Shown one piece after another: positions 20,535 through 29,560 of a stretch of DNA of 64,000 nt (the stretch's first letter is position 1; each line of letters begins with the position of its first letter). A model generated the notes under the pieces. The model made no database searches, was not told the DNA's origin, and saw nothing but the letters and a program-made list of their open reading frames with translations. The translations under genes were made by a program, and so were the position numbers. This DNA is from Prochlorococcus sp. AG-347-L20. GTDB taxonomy: Bacteria > Cyanobacteriota > Cyanobacteriia > PCC-6307 > Cyanobiaceae. The DNA lies in assembly GCA_003281225.1 (NCBI GenBank), contig QCCP01000004.1:53099-117098 (forward strand). Reading direction: 5' to 3'.

Positions 20535-20717
20535 ATGAATTTCTACAGTTGTTTTGATAAACAAGGAAAAATAATAGCTAGATGTCAAACCATACAAGAT
20601 ATTGAGGTTCTTAAGAAAATGGGAAGACCGATTGTAGAAGTTAAGGAAATGAAAAATGAAGAGTCTGTGGTATGTTCTCTGACAGGTAGCCCATCAGATT
20701 TCAATATGGATTACTAA
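20535..20717 (+). CDS. Conserved-looking 60-residue protein, function unknown
   Basis: Opens with ATG at 20535 and is followed directly by a strong terminator, as expected of a real gene. The product MNFYSCFDKQGKIIARCQTI... has a compact mixed alpha/beta pattern, Cys at 6, 17 and 47, and no membrane helix or signal. I recall similar short proteins in marine picocyanobacteria, but can give no function. Confidence 0.6.
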   Translation: MNFYSCFDKQGKIIARCQTIQDIEVLKKMGRPIVEVKEMKNEESVVCSLTGSPSDFNMDY

Positions 20718-20732
20718 AAGAATTCAGGAATT

Positions 20733-20763
20733 AAAAAAAGGGCTTTTTAGAGCCCTTTTTTTT
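20733..20763 (+). terminator. Intrinsic terminator, probably bidirectional
   Basis: GGGCT (20740-20744) and AGCCC (20751-20755) form a stem extended by flanking A and T runs, followed by eight T on the plus strand; the A-run before it gives T on the minus strand. It lies between the convergent 60-residue gene and cp12 and can serve both. Confidence 0.9.
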
Positions 20764-20787
20764 GCATTATCTAATAATTAAATAAAC

Positions 20788-21006
20788 TTAATCATCATAA
20801 ACAAGACATTCTGGTTCGTCTGGGTTTGCGTCGCAAAATAATTCCAAAGCATTAGGATCATGTTTATCTTCTGGATGATGATCCTTATATTCTTCGAGTT
20901 CTTTTAGCTCTTCAGTTAAATGTCTGACCTTTGGAAGATTGCCCTCTGCTTTTGCAGATTCGATTTCCGATTGATCTTTTTGGATGTGTTCGTCAATGGA
21001 TTTCAT
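20788..21006 (-). CDS. cp12: Calvin-cycle regulator CP12, short form
   Basis: CP12 is a disordered redox protein that ties GAPDH and phosphoribulokinase into an inactive complex in the dark. The C-terminal GAPDH-binding part is clear: ELFCDANPDEPECLVYDD, with C58 and C67. The N-terminal cysteine pair and the AWDxVEEL core of canonical CP12 are absent; that region reads VRHLTEELKELEEY. This reduced form is what I expect in marine picocyanobacteria. Length is 72 residues. Its 3' end faces the shared terminator. Confidence 0.88.
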   Translation of the reverse strand: MKSIDEHIQKDQSEIESAKAEGNLPKVRHLTEELKELEEYKDHHPEDKHDPNALELFCDANPDEPECLVYDD

Positions 21007-21125
21007 TTTAAGCTTTTCGTACTTTAGTAGACATACATAACATAGTTAATTTCTAATGAAATTGCATTATCTATGAACTAAATAAGTGTTCATTACAACA
21101 TCATTTTTTTTTTGGAAATTGATTT

Positions 21126-22079
21126 TTATATTTTTTTGGACTCTAATCTCATTATTTTCTCTAGCGATGGTAAAACTGGGATTAGTTGATTTGGGTTTAA
21201 AGGGAATAAAGCTTTGTAGTAATCTTTTTTCCACTCATTGTCGAAGCATGTCCTATTTACATTAGATAATTTAAAAAAATTTAGTCTCCATTCAATAATC
21301 TTTTCAAAACTTGAAAGTTCTTGTTCAGTACATTTGAAAAGTTTGCTATATATCAATTCCCATCTTATAAGCGTTGGAAAAAGGTAAATATCTGCGTAGG
21401 TTAACTCTTCTCCAAATATCCAGTCCCCTTTATTTTTCTGTAGTAAATTTTCAATTTCATTTATAGCTGAGAAAAGATTTTTACTTGCTTTTTCGTAAGC
21501 TGACTGGTTTCTGGCGAAACCACATTTATATACGCCATCATTAATGCTGTTATTAATTAAATCTAAAAATTTTTGATTAACATCTTTAATACTTAATGCC
21601 TCATATTTCGATTCACTTTTTATTGAATTGAGTAGTCTTATAATCTGTGAACTTTCATTAGAAAGAATATTTACTTCATCTTTTACAAAGCTAATTAAAA
21701 GAGGTAATGTCGCTCTAAAAATAATCTTTTTATTAGCTTTTTTGTAAAGGTCTGAAAGTCTTATACATCCCTTAATCTTTGTATTGAAAATCCATTCGCC
21801 ATGCTCAACATCTGCCTTTAAAAAAATTACTTTAACTTTTTTAGATAAATCTTTTATTTCGTGCACGAGTAAAGTTCTTTGACACCATGGACAAGAATGC
21901 CCTACTAATAAATAAATTTGTCCATTCTCATTATTAATATCGTATTCACTATTAATGGTTATACCTTTAGGCCTTTTATAATTACCATGTAAATCTGCTG
22001 GAGCGAAGCCATTCATTAATTGGGTCCAAAACCAAAACCAGAATTTTCTGGAGGCCTTTATAAGGTATTTATTTTGCAT
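21126..22079 (-). CDS. Glutathione S-transferase-like protein (glutathionyl-hydroquinone reductase type)
   Basis: A 317-residue protein with a thioredoxin-like N-domain carrying the Cys motif SCPWCQRT (about 58-65), and a helical C-domain with NKGDWIFGEELTYADIYLFPTLIRW, typical of GSTs. A Cys-Pro-Trp-Cys active site and length above 300 fit the omega-like/YqjG group that reduces glutathionyl quinones, although sequence conservation to that group looks weak. The exact substrate is unknown. It is divergent from the aspartoacylase-family gene with only 23 bases between. Confidence 0.72.
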   Translation of the reverse strand: MQNKYLIKASRKFWFWFWTQLMNGFAPADLHGNYKRPKGITINSEYDINNENGQIYLLVGHSCPWCQRTLLVHEIKDLSKKVKVIFLKADVEHGEWIFNTKIKGCIRLSDLYKKANKKIIFRATLPLLISFVKDEVNILSNESSQIIRLLNSIKSESKYEALSIKDVNQKFLDLINNSINDGVYKCGFARNQSAYEKASKNLFSAINEIENLLQKNKGDWIFGEELTYADIYLFPTLIRWELIYSKLFKCTEQELSSFEKIIEWRLNFFKLSNVNRTCFDNEWKKDYYKALFPLNPNQLIPVLPSLEKIMRLESKKI

Positions 22080-22102
22080 AAAATTTTATTTTTAAAGAAA
22101 AA

Positions 22103-23008
22103 ATGACTGTTCAAAGAATACTTATCGTTTCAGGCACTCATGGGAATGAAATTAATCCTGTTTGGGCTGTGAAGCAATTTAATAGAAAGGAAAATAGTTT
22201 AAATAATGGTATTGAGTATGAGTACATCATAGGTAATCCTGCCGCCTATGAAAAAGGTTGCAGATATATAGATGTAGATTTAAATAGATCTTTTAAAGAA
22301 AGTGAGAATTTTGATCAACACAAGAATAGCTTTTATGAAACTAATAGAGCCAATTTTTTAGTAGATGAATTTGGAATTGACGGATCTAAACCCTGTCAAA
22401 TTGCAATCGATTTGCACACTACTACTGCAAATATGGGAACAAGCATTGTTATGTATGGGAGGAGATCCAAAGATTTTTGTTTAGCTGCATTACTACAGAA
22501 CAAATTTGGATTGCCTATTTATTTGCACGAAAAAGATAAAGCCCAAACAGGCTTTCTTGTAGAAGCTTGGCCATGTGGTTTAGTTATTGAAATAGGAGCT
22601 GTCGCACAAAATTTTTATGATCCAAATATTATAAATAGATTCTCTCTAATAATTAGCTCCCTAAGGGAAGAGATAGATAAATTCAAAAATAAACTTATAG
22701 AACTTCCAAAGGAATTAGTGGTTCACGTTCATCAAGGGAGTATAGATTATCCAAGAGATGAAAAGGGAGATATTGATGGCATTATTCATCCTGAGAGAAT
22801 AAACCAAGATTGGAAAATGATTAAAAAAGGAGATCCATTATTTCTGGATAGCCAAGGAATAATCCACAAATATGAACGGGACCAATTGATTTGGCCTGTT
22901 TTTATTGGAGAAGTTGCTTATAAGGAAAAAAAAATTGCCATGAGTTACACAAAAAAAGAAGTGATTTGTCCCAAAAAACAATGGGTTCAAGAGTTTGAAA
23001 GTTTTTAA
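22103..23008 (+). CDS. Aspartoacylase/succinylglutamate desuccinylase-family zinc hydrolase
   Basis: Zinc carboxypeptidase-like amidohydrolases of this family deacylate N-acyl amino acids. Zinc ligands are visible: H and E of GTHGNE (about 12-17) and H of AIDLHTTTANMG (about 102). RYIDVDLNRSF supplies the substrate arginine and VIEIGAVAQ the catalytic glutamate. Its 301 residues match aspartoacylase. N-acetylaspartate is the best-known substrate of the family; the real one in a cyanobacterium is not known to me. Confidence 0.85.
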   Translation: MTVQRILIVSGTHGNEINPVWAVKQFNRKENSLNNGIEYEYIIGNPAAYEKGCRYIDVDLNRSFKESENFDQHKNSFYETNRANFLVDEFGIDGSKPCQIAIDLHTTTANMGTSIVMYGRRSKDFCLAALLQNKFGLPIYLHEKDKAQTGFLVEAWPCGLVIEIGAVAQNFYDPNIINRFSLIISSLREEIDKFKNKLIELPKELVVHVHQGSIDYPRDEKGDIDGIIHPERINQDWKMIKKGDPLFLDSQGIIHKYERDQLIWPVFIGEVAYKEKKIAMSYTKKEVICPKKQWVQEFESF

Positions 23009-23125
23009 ATTAAGAAACGGGAACAATAAATCGTTGAAAACTAATAAGGATTTTTTATTTTATAGATAAGTTTATTTAATATTTAATACTTTTATTTTTT
23101 TTTCTAATTTTTAAACCTTAAAAAC

Positions 23126-23254
23126 CTAAATTCTTTCACTCCAATAAATAACAGCTCCAAAAGCCTCTAATTGCAGTCTTCTATGCTTAGCCTCTCTTAA
23201 GGAAACTACCTCTCTAGATCTTTTTCCGTGAAGAAGCCATTCGATTATTACCAA
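23126..23254 (-). CDS. 42-residue basic protein gene upstream of psbA
   Basis: TTG start at 23254 is preceded by GAGG seven bases upstream; the frame runs 42 codons to TAG at 23126-23128. The product starts MVIIEWLLHGKRSREVV, is Arg/Lys-rich in the middle (SLREAKHRRLQLEAFG) and ends AVIYWSERI. The good ribosome site, clean amphipathic pattern and position in the 435-base gap before psbA make it likely real. Function unknown. It is transcribed away from psbA. The rest of the gap (23009-23125) is AT-rich with nothing I can assign. Confidence 0.7.
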   Translation of the reverse strand: MVIIEWLLHGKRSREVVSLREAKHRRLQLEAFGAVIYWSERI

Positions 23255-23369
23255 GTTGAATCCTCAATAACAAAGAAAATCTTAAGACATGGAAGTTCTT
23301 TTCTCCTGTTTTCCAAAAAATAAGTTTACTTAAAGAAAAAATATTTACACATTTTTAGCGATTTTGGTC

Positions 23370-23399
23370 TAAAATCTTCGAAGCGGAATTTATTTTCCG
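23370..23399 (+). promoter_or_regulatory. psbA promoter -10 box and 5' leader hairpin
   Basis: TAAAAT at 23370-23375 is a good -10 box placing the start near 23382. Directly there, CGGAA (23384-23388) and TTCCG (23395-23399) form a hairpin extended by A-T pairs, followed by T-rich leader to the ATG at 23444. A stem at the extreme 5' end could protect the abundant message. I see no convincing -35 box at normal spacing. Confidence 0.5.
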
Positions 23400-23443
23400 T
23401 TTTTATTTACAAGTCTCACTTTAGAGACATACTTTACGAACTC

Positions 23444-24526
23444 ATGACAACTATTCAGCAGCAGCGTTCTTCGCTGTTAAAAGGTTGGCCACAGTTTTGT
23501 GAGTGGGTAACATCAACTAACAACAGAATTTATGTTGGTTGGTTCGGCGTCTTAATGATTCCATGCCTTCTTACAGCAGCGGCTTGCTTCATCGTTGCAT
23601 TCATCGCAGCACCACCAGTAGACATCGACGGAATTAGAGAGCCAGTTGCTGGTTCATTCCTATATGGAAACAACATCATCTCAGGTGCAGTTGTTCCTTC
23701 ATCTAACGCTATTGGTCTACACTTCTACCCAATTTGGGAAGCAGCTACTGTAGATGAGTGGTTATACAACGGTGGTCCTTACCAGCTTGTAATTTTCCAC
23801 TTCCTAATTGGTATCTCAGCATACATGGGAAGACAGTGGGAGCTTTCATACCGTTTAGGTATGCGTCCTTGGATCTGTGTTGCATACTCTGCACCAGTTT
23901 CAGCAGCTTTCGCAGTATTTCTTGTATACCCATTCGGTCAAGGTTCATTCTCTGACGGAATGCCTCTAGGTATCTCTGGAACATTCAACTTCATGTTTGT
24001 TTTCCAGGCAGAGCACAACATTCTTATGCACCCATTCCACATGGCTGGTGTTGCTGGTATGTTCGGAGGATCTTTATTCTCAGCTATGCATGGTTCACTT
24101 GTTACTTCTTCTCTAATCAGAGAAACAACTGAGACAGAGTCTCAGAACTATGGTTACAAGTTCGGACAAGAAGAGGAAACATACAACATCGTTGCAGCTC
24201 ATGGCTACTTCGGTCGTTTGATCTTCCAATATGCAAGTTTCAACAACAGCAGAAGTCTTCACTTCTTCCTAGCTGTATTCCCAGTTGTTTGTGTATGGTT
24301 AACTTCAATGGGTATCTGCACAATGGCATTCAACCTTAACGGTTTCAACTTCAACCAGTCAGTTGTTGATGCAAACGGTAAGATTGTTCCTACATGGGGT
24401 GACGTTCTTAACAGAGCAAACCTAGGTATGGAAGTAATGCACGAGCGTAACGCTCACAACTTCCCACTTGATCTAGCAGCAGCTGAGTCTACAACAGTAG
24501 CTCTTTCAGCTCCAGCTATCGGTTAA
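23444..24526 (+). CDS. psbA: Photosystem II reaction-centre protein D1
   Basis: Core subunit binding P680, pheophytin, QB and the oxygen-evolving Mn cluster. Its 360 residues show the five-helix pattern, [42 protein letters not shown], the QB region and the Mn-ligand end [11 protein letters not shown], followed by a short C-terminal extension ([13 protein letters not shown]) removed by CtpA. Codon use differs sharply from neighbours: TTC, AAC and ATC dominate where nearby genes use TTT, AAT and ATT, as expected of a very highly expressed gene. Start at ATG 23444 gives the conserved [10 protein letters not shown]. Confidence 0.99.
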   Translation: MTTIQQQRSSLLKGWPQFCEWVTSTNNRIYVGWFGVLMIPCLLTAAACFIVAFIAAPPVDIDGIREPVAGSFLYGNNIISGAVVPSSNAIGLHFYPIWEAATVDEWLYNGGPYQLVIFHFLIGISAYMGRQWELSYRLGMRPWICVAYSAPVSAAFAVFLVYPFGQGSFSDGMPLGISGTFNFMFVFQAEHNILMHPFHMAGVAGMFGGSLFSAMHGSLVTSSLIRETTETESQNYGYKFGQEEETYNIVAAHGYFGRLIFQYASFNNSRSLHFFLAVFPVVCVWLTSMGICTMAFNLNGFNFNQSVVDANGKIVPTWGDVLNRANLGMEVMHERNAHNFPLDLAAAESTTVALSAPAIG

Positions 24527-24548
24527 GCTTAAAGTTCTTAAACTTACA

Positions 24549-24575
24549 AGTCCCCTTTTTGGGGGCTTTTTTTTT
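24549..24575 (+). terminator. psbA intrinsic terminator
   Basis: CCCC (24552-24555), T5 loop and GGGGG (24561-24565) form a GC stem extended by G-C and A-T pairs, followed by a run of nine T. It begins about 22 bases after the psbA stop. Confidence 0.93.
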
Positions 24576-24635
24576 GTTTAATTTTCAATTGGTTTCATAT
24601 AATGTTTATATATAGATAAAACATTTGATATTTCT

Positions 24636-25733
24636 ATGAGTAGTAGTTTTGGAAAAATTTTTCGTGTTAGTACTTTTGGAGAATCACATGGTGGTGCAGT
24701 AGGAGTTATCCTTGATGGATGTCCACCTAAGTTAAAAATAGATATAAACCTGATACAAAATGAATTAGATAGGCGCAGACCTGGCCAAAGTGACATTACA
24801 ACACCCAGAAATGAAGAAGATAAAATTGAAATATTAAGTGGGATAAAGGAGGGGTTAACACTTGGAACTCCAATAGCAATGTTGGTAAGAAATAAGGATC
24901 AAAGACCAGGAGATTATAATAATTTAGAGCAGGTATTTAGGCCTTCTCATGCAGATGGTACATATCATCTGAAATATGGAATTCAGGCAAGTTCTGGCGG
25001 TGGAAGAGCTTCTGCTAGAGAAACAATTGGGAGAGTAGCTGCTGGTGCTGTAGCAAAACAATTATTAAAAACCTTCTGTAAGACTGAAATACTATCTTGG
25101 GTAAAGCGTATACATGATATTGATTCTGATATAAATAAAGAGAAGATTTATCTAAAAAAAATAGATTCTAATATTGTTAGATGTCCTGATGAAAAGGTAG
25201 CAACAGAAATGATCGAGAGAATTAAGGAATTAAAGCGTCAAGGAGACTCTTGCGGCGGTGTTATTGAATGTCTAGTAAGAAATGTCCCTTCTGGTCTTGG
25301 AATGCCTGTTTTTGATAAATTAGAAGCCGATTTAGCAAAGGCTTTGATGTCTTTGCCTGCCACGAAAGGCTTTGAAATAGGTTCAGGTTTCTCTGGAACT
25401 TATTTAAAAGGAAGCGAACATAATGATGCCTTCATCAAGTCTGATGATATTAGTAAGTTAAGAACAACATCAAACAATTCAGGAGGTATACAGGGAGGAA
25501 TAAGTAATGGTGAAAATATCGAGATGAAGATAGCTTTTAAACCTACAGCAACCATCGGGAAAGAACAGAAAACAGTAAATGCTGAAGGTAAAGAAGTACT
25601 TATGAAAGCAAAAGGGAGACACGATCCATGCGTTCTACCAAGAGCAGTTCCCATGGTTGATGCTATGGTAGCTTTAGTACTTGCTGATCATTTGCTTCTA
25701 AATCATGCTCAATGTGACTTAATAAATAAGTAG
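24636..25733 (+). CDS. aroC: Chorismate synthase
   Basis: Last step of the shikimate pathway, converting EPSP to chorismate with reduced FMN. Its 365 residues contain all three family signatures: [17 protein letters not shown], the central [18 protein letters not shown]...[19 protein letters not shown] and the C-terminal [19 protein letters not shown]. The ends match the family. It is independent of psbA because of the terminator between them. Confidence 0.98.
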   Translation: MSSSFGKIFRVSTFGESHGGAVGVILDGCPPKLKIDINLIQNELDRRRPGQSDITTPRNEEDKIEILSGIKEGLTLGTPIAMLVRNKDQRPGDYNNLEQVFRPSHADGTYHLKYGIQASSGGGRASARETIGRVAAGAVAKQLLKTFCKTEILSWVKRIHDIDSDINKEKIYLKKIDSNIVRCPDEKVATEMIERIKELKRQGDSCGGVIECLVRNVPSGLGMPVFDKLEADLAKALMSLPATKGFEIGSGFSGTYLKGSEHNDAFIKSDDISKLRTTSNNSGGIQGGISNGENIEMKIAFKPTATIGKEQKTVNAEGKEVLMKAKGRHDPCVLPRAVPMVDAMVALVLADHLLLNHAQCDLINK

Positions 25734-25767
25734 TAGTTTTGTTGAATAAATTATATTTATCCTTAAC

Positions 25768-26394
25768 TTAATTATTTTTAAGCCATTCATATATTTTTGG
25801 ATCAAATTTTTTATTTTTGATAGCTTTATCTCCAATTACAACTGCTTTATACCCTAAAGATTTATAAGTTTTTAAATCATTGATTGATAGTCCTCCAGCA
25901 GCAATGAAATCAATATTTTTATAGTTGAGTATATTTATCGAACTATCTTTAATTTTTATTGGGTAAATTTTGATGATGTTGCAATTTAAATCTATCGCTT
26001 CCTTAAGATCTTTTAAATTATTAATTCCAGGAATTAATAAATAATTTTTTGATTGCGCATAATTGAAAAGATCTTTATCCCAAAATTTCATCATCGAAAA
26101 ATTTAATCCAATTTTTAAAGAATCTTCTATTGATTGCTTATTAACTATGGAGGCAGAGCCTAAATTAATTCTTGGATATTTAATTTTGATATCGGATACA
26201 AAATCGAACCAATTTTCGTTGTTAGACCAACTTATTTCAATATTCTTTAATCCTAATTTTACTAAGTTCTCTAATTCTTCAAAAAATGAATTTCTTATAG
26301 AGGTATTTGAGTAAATATTATCTTCAGGTTTTATAAGTAAAAAAAAAGAATCAATTTTCAGGTACTCCGAAAAAGATTCTTCTTTATTATTCAT
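25768..26394 (-). CDS. eda: KDPG-aldolase-family protein
   Basis: Class I aldolase of the Entner-Doudoroff route, splitting 2-keto-3-deoxy-6-phosphogluconate. The 208 residues follow the Eda barrel: LGLKNIEISW (E53 matches the catalytic Glu), LIPGINNL, IIKIYP with the Schiff-base lysine K142, and AAGGLSINDL. The arginine four residues after that Glu in E. coli Eda is S57 here, and the usual SP-G/L loop is replaced by SMMKFW. Function is therefore likely but not certain. The gene is 20 bases downstream of ftsH on the same strand. Confidence 0.7.
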   Translation of the reverse strand: MNNKEESFSEYLKIDSFFLLIKPEDNIYSNTSIRNSFFEELENLVKLGLKNIEISWSNNENWFDFVSDIKIKYPRINLGSASIVNKQSIEDSLKIGLNFSMMKFWDKDLFNYAQSKNYLLIPGINNLKDLKEAIDLNCNIIKIYPIKIKDSSINILNYKNIDFIAAGGLSINDLKTYKSLGYKAVVIGDKAIKNKKFDPKIYEWLKNN

Positions 26395-26413
26395 TAAAAT
26401 TTAAAATTCCGCG

Positions 26414-28267
26414 TTAAATATAGTTTGCAACTTTTACTTCTGAGCGGTTGAGCAAGTCTTGGATATCTTCAGTATCTATAGTTTCTCTTTCAATTAGCAT
26501 TTGAGCCATTTCGTCAAGAACAGTTCTATTGTCTGTTAAAACTTTAGTAGCTCTCTTGTAGGCAACATCAACAAGTTCTGAAACCTCTACATCAATGGTT
26601 GCGGCTGTGTCTTCAGAGAAGTCTCTTGTAGAACTCATATCCCTGCCGAGAAACATTCCACCTTGAGATTGACCTAAAGCAACTGGACCTATTTTGTCAC
26701 TCATACCGAATTTAGTGATCATTTGTCTTGCTACATTGGCAACTTGTTGTAAATCATTTGAAGCTCCGGTTGTTACCTCTTCTTCGCCATAGACTATTTC
26801 TTCAGCAACTCTTCCACCAAGAGCTACAGCCATTTGATTTTGAAGGTAAGAACGAGAGTAAAGACCTGATTCCATTCTTTCTTCACTTGGAGTAAAGAAG
26901 GTTAAACCCCCAGCTTGACCTCTTGGAATGATTGAGACTTTTGCTACTGGATCATAATCAGGCATTAATGCTCCAACGAGTGCATGACCAGCCTCGTGAT
27001 AAGCAACTAATTCTTTTTTCTTATCACTGATGACTCTATCTTTCTTTTCAGGGCCAGCCATAACTCTTTCAATGGCGTCACCAACTTCATCGTTACTTAC
27101 TTTATCTAAATCTTTTCTAGCTGCTAGTATTGCTGCTTCATTTAAAAGATTAGCTAAATCTGCACCAGTAAATCCTGGTGTTCTTCTGGCAACTTTATCT
27201 AAATCAACGTCCTTTGAAAGAGTTTTATCTTTCGCATGAACATTTAATATCTGCAATCTTCCAGCATAATCTGGTCGGTCAACTGTTACCTGTCTATCGA
27301 ATCTTCCAGGACGCATTAAAGCTGAATCTAAGACATCTGGTCTGTTGGTTGCAGCAACAATTATTATTCCTGAATTACCTTCAAAACCATCCATTTCGGT
27401 TAAGAGTTGATTTAATGTTTGTTCTCTTTCATCATTTCCTCCTCCCATACCAGCTCCCCTTTGTCTTCCAACTGCATCTATTTCGTCAATGAACACAATA
27501 CAAGGAGCATTCTTTTTAGCTTGTTCAAAAAGATCTCTGACTCTACTAGCTCCAACCCCAACAAACATTTCTACAAATTCTGAACCTGATATTGAGAAAA
27601 AAGGTACACCTGCTTCTCCAGCTACTGCTTTAGCTAACAATGTTTTTCCAGTACCAGGAGGACCAACAAGAAGAACTCCTTTTGGAATTTTTGCTCCGAC
27701 TGCAGTAAATCTATCTGGGCTTTTAAGAAAATCTACGACTTCTGTGAGTTCTAATTTTGCACCTTCTACACCAGCAACATCTGAAAAGGTTACTTGTGTA
27801 GATGGTTCCATTTGGAGTCTAGCTTTGCTCTTGCCAAAACTCATGGCAGGGTTACCACCTCCAGCATTACCACTTTGGGATCTTCTGAAAAGAAAAAATA
27901 GGCCTCCAATTAAAAGTACTGGGAAAATTAAGCTACTTAAAGCCTGTTGCCAAGGATTGGCTAATTTTGTAGGAGTTACTGCGATATCTACATTATTGTC
28001 AGTCAGAATTTTTAATAAATCTTTGTCAGGGGCTAAATTGACCTCAGACCTGCTTCCATCATTTTCAACAACTTGAGCTGTGGCATTATCTGGAGATATT
28101 AAGACTCTACTGATTTCTTTATCTTGAACTGCCTCTATAAAATCGCTATATCTCAAAGTCTTTGTAGAACTTTCAGTACTAGGTTTATCAAAAACTGAAG
28201 TACCAATGAAAATTACAGTAATGACAGCTAGGACATAAAGTCCTACGTTTCTCCAACGTTTGTTCAC
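26414..28267 (-). CDS. ftsH: Membrane AAA+ zinc protease FtsH
   Basis: Degrades membrane proteins, including photodamaged D1. Two membrane helices (about 8-26 and 112-132) flank a lumenal loop; the AAA module has Walker A GPPGTGKT, Walker [16 protein letters not shown] and the SRH region RPGRFDRQV; the protease domain has HEAGH near residue 421-425. Length 617 is standard. Cyanobacteria carry four FtsH proteins; I cannot assign the paralogue with certainty, but the sequence resembles the thylakoid FtsH2/FtsH8 type. Confidence 0.96.
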   Translation of the reverse strand: MNKRWRNVGLYVLAVITVIFIGTSVFDKPSTESSTKTLRYSDFIEAVQDKEISRVLISPDNATAQVVENDGSRSEVNLAPDKDLLKILTDNNVDIAVTPTKLANPWQQALSSLIFPVLLIGGLFFLFRRSQSGNAGGGNPAMSFGKSKARLQMEPSTQVTFSDVAGVEGAKLELTEVVDFLKSPDRFTAVGAKIPKGVLLVGPPGTGKTLLAKAVAGEAGVPFFSISGSEFVEMFVGVGASRVRDLFEQAKKNAPCIVFIDEIDAVGRQRGAGMGGGNDEREQTLNQLLTEMDGFEGNSGIIIVAATNRPDVLDSALMRPGRFDRQVTVDRPDYAGRLQILNVHAKDKTLSKDVDLDKVARRTPGFTGADLANLLNEAAILAARKDLDKVSNDEVGDAIERVMAGPEKKDRVISDKKKELVAYHEAGHALVGALMPDYDPVAKVSIIPRGQAGGLTFFTPSEERMESGLYSRSYLQNQMAVALGGRVAEEIVYGEEEVTTGASNDLQQVANVARQMITKFGMSDKIGPVALGQSQGGMFLGRDMSSTRDFSEDTAATIDVEVSELVDVAYKRATKVLTDNRTVLDEMAQMLIERETIDTEDIQDLLNRSEVKVANYI

Positions 28268-28313
28268 GATAAAAAATATTTAATAAATCTATAATACTAA
28301 TAATAAAACAATA

Positions 28314-29489
28314 TTAAGAGCGTCTTAGAACATCTACTACACTTTTGAATGCAAACCATTCAGGAATTGGTTCGCCACTCCTCAATTTCTTTCTAAATTC
28401 AGTACCACTAAGTTTCATAATTTCATAATTAAATTCTTTGGCTTCTTCAGCTGTTATATATCCTTTTTCCTTTGTATAAACTAAATTTTTTGAAGGAACA
28501 GTTTGCATCATCAATTCATCTGCACATTTATTCGCAAAATTTTGGGCATCATATGGACCATAAAAATCTTCACCAGTTGACAACGACTTACAACCAGCCA
28601 TATCTCTACCAATAATAAAGTGGGTGCACCCATAATTTCTTCTTATTATCATATGTTGAAGAGCTTCTCTTGGCCCTGCCATATGCATTGAATAAGGTAA
28701 AAAAGCCCATTTTATTCTTTCATCAGATATTTCCTCTTCTAATTCTTTGTAGGTCAAATATCTAACTTTTCCAGGGATATCATCTTGTTGAGTTGGCCCA
28801 CAAGTTGGATGAACTAAAACAACTGAGTTAGAGGAGACATTATCTGAAAGTAAGGCATTAGTAAATAATTCATAATGTGCTCTATGAATTGGATTTCTGC
28901 ATTGAAATGCAACTACATCATAATTTGAGGGCAGTGTAGATCTAACTTCTTCCGGGGTTTTGCAGGGGAATTCTCTAATTGGCAGTTCAAAACCATGAAC
29001 TCTTCCTCCTATATAAAAATTCCCTCTCTCGTTAAAAATCATCTTAACAGCAGGATGATCTAAAGAATTAGTACCATAACAAAGTTCAGCTTCTAAGGAT
29101 TTGTCAGGCTCCCATTTAGAGCTAACTTCTAAAACTGCTATTTTTTGTTTTTTATAAGTAAGTAATATTGTCTCTCCAGCTTTTACTTTTTCATTATTTG
29201 AATCAAATACAATGGGCAAGCCAAAAAGCAACCCGTTTATATCTCTATTATTTTTAATTACCGAATTGTAGTTCTTTTCATCCATAAAACCTTCCAATGG
29301 AGAAAAAGCTCCAACTATCAAAAGTTCTACATCACATGCATTTCTCTCGCTACATTCAAACTCATAAGTAGCTTTAGAGATAAGATCATCTTTAAGGTTT
29401 TTATCTTTGATAATTAGATTTTTTAGTTCCCCTCCATAAGGCGGTATTAGTCCATTAGTATCTTTTTTAGTTTTTTGTTGTAATTCCAT
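28314..29489 (-). CDS. sat: Sulfate adenylyltransferase (ATP sulfurylase)
   Basis: Activates sulfate to adenosine phosphosulfate, first step of assimilation. The 391-residue homo-oligomeric type shows the active-site VAFQCRNPIHRAHYELF (QxRNPxHxxH), GRDMAGCKS and SGTEFRKKLRSGEPIPEWF. No APS-kinase domain is fused. It lies 47 bases upstream of ftsH and is shielded from psbO by a terminator. Confidence 0.97.
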   Translation of the reverse strand: MELQQKTKKDTNGLIPPYGGELKNLIIKDKNLKDDLISKATYEFECSERNACDVELLIVGAFSPLEGFMDEKNYNSVIKNNRDINGLLFGLPIVFDSNNEKVKAGETILLTYKKQKIAVLEVSSKWEPDKSLEAELCYGTNSLDHPAVKMIFNERGNFYIGGRVHGFELPIREFPCKTPEEVRSTLPSNYDVVAFQCRNPIHRAHYELFTNALLSDNVSSNSVVLVHPTCGPTQQDDIPGKVRYLTYKELEEEISDERIKWAFLPYSMHMAGPREALQHMIIRRNYGCTHFIIGRDMAGCKSLSTGEDFYGPYDAQNFANKCADELMMQTVPSKNLVYTKEKGYITAEEAKEFNYEIMKLSGTEFRKKLRSGEPIPEWFAFKSVVDVLRRS

Positions 29490-29521
29490 TTTTTAAATTG
29501 ATAAAGAAAAATTTTGAAAAA

Positions 29522-29545
29522 AAAAGAGGGGTTTAACCCCCTTTT
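29522..29545 (-). terminator. psbO intrinsic terminator
   Basis: On the minus strand GGGGG, a TTAAA loop and CCCCTC are followed by a T-rich tract (plus-strand AAAAAGAGGGG...CCCCC, 29522-29545). It lies 16 bases after the psbO stop and before sat. Confidence 0.9.
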
Positions 29546-29560
29546 TCTCCTGATTAGGAT

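Noticed and set aside
27489..28076. 195-codon frame opposite ftsH
   Set aside because: It is the antisense shadow of a strongly conserved ftsH coding region; the product is low-complexity and there is no ribosome site.
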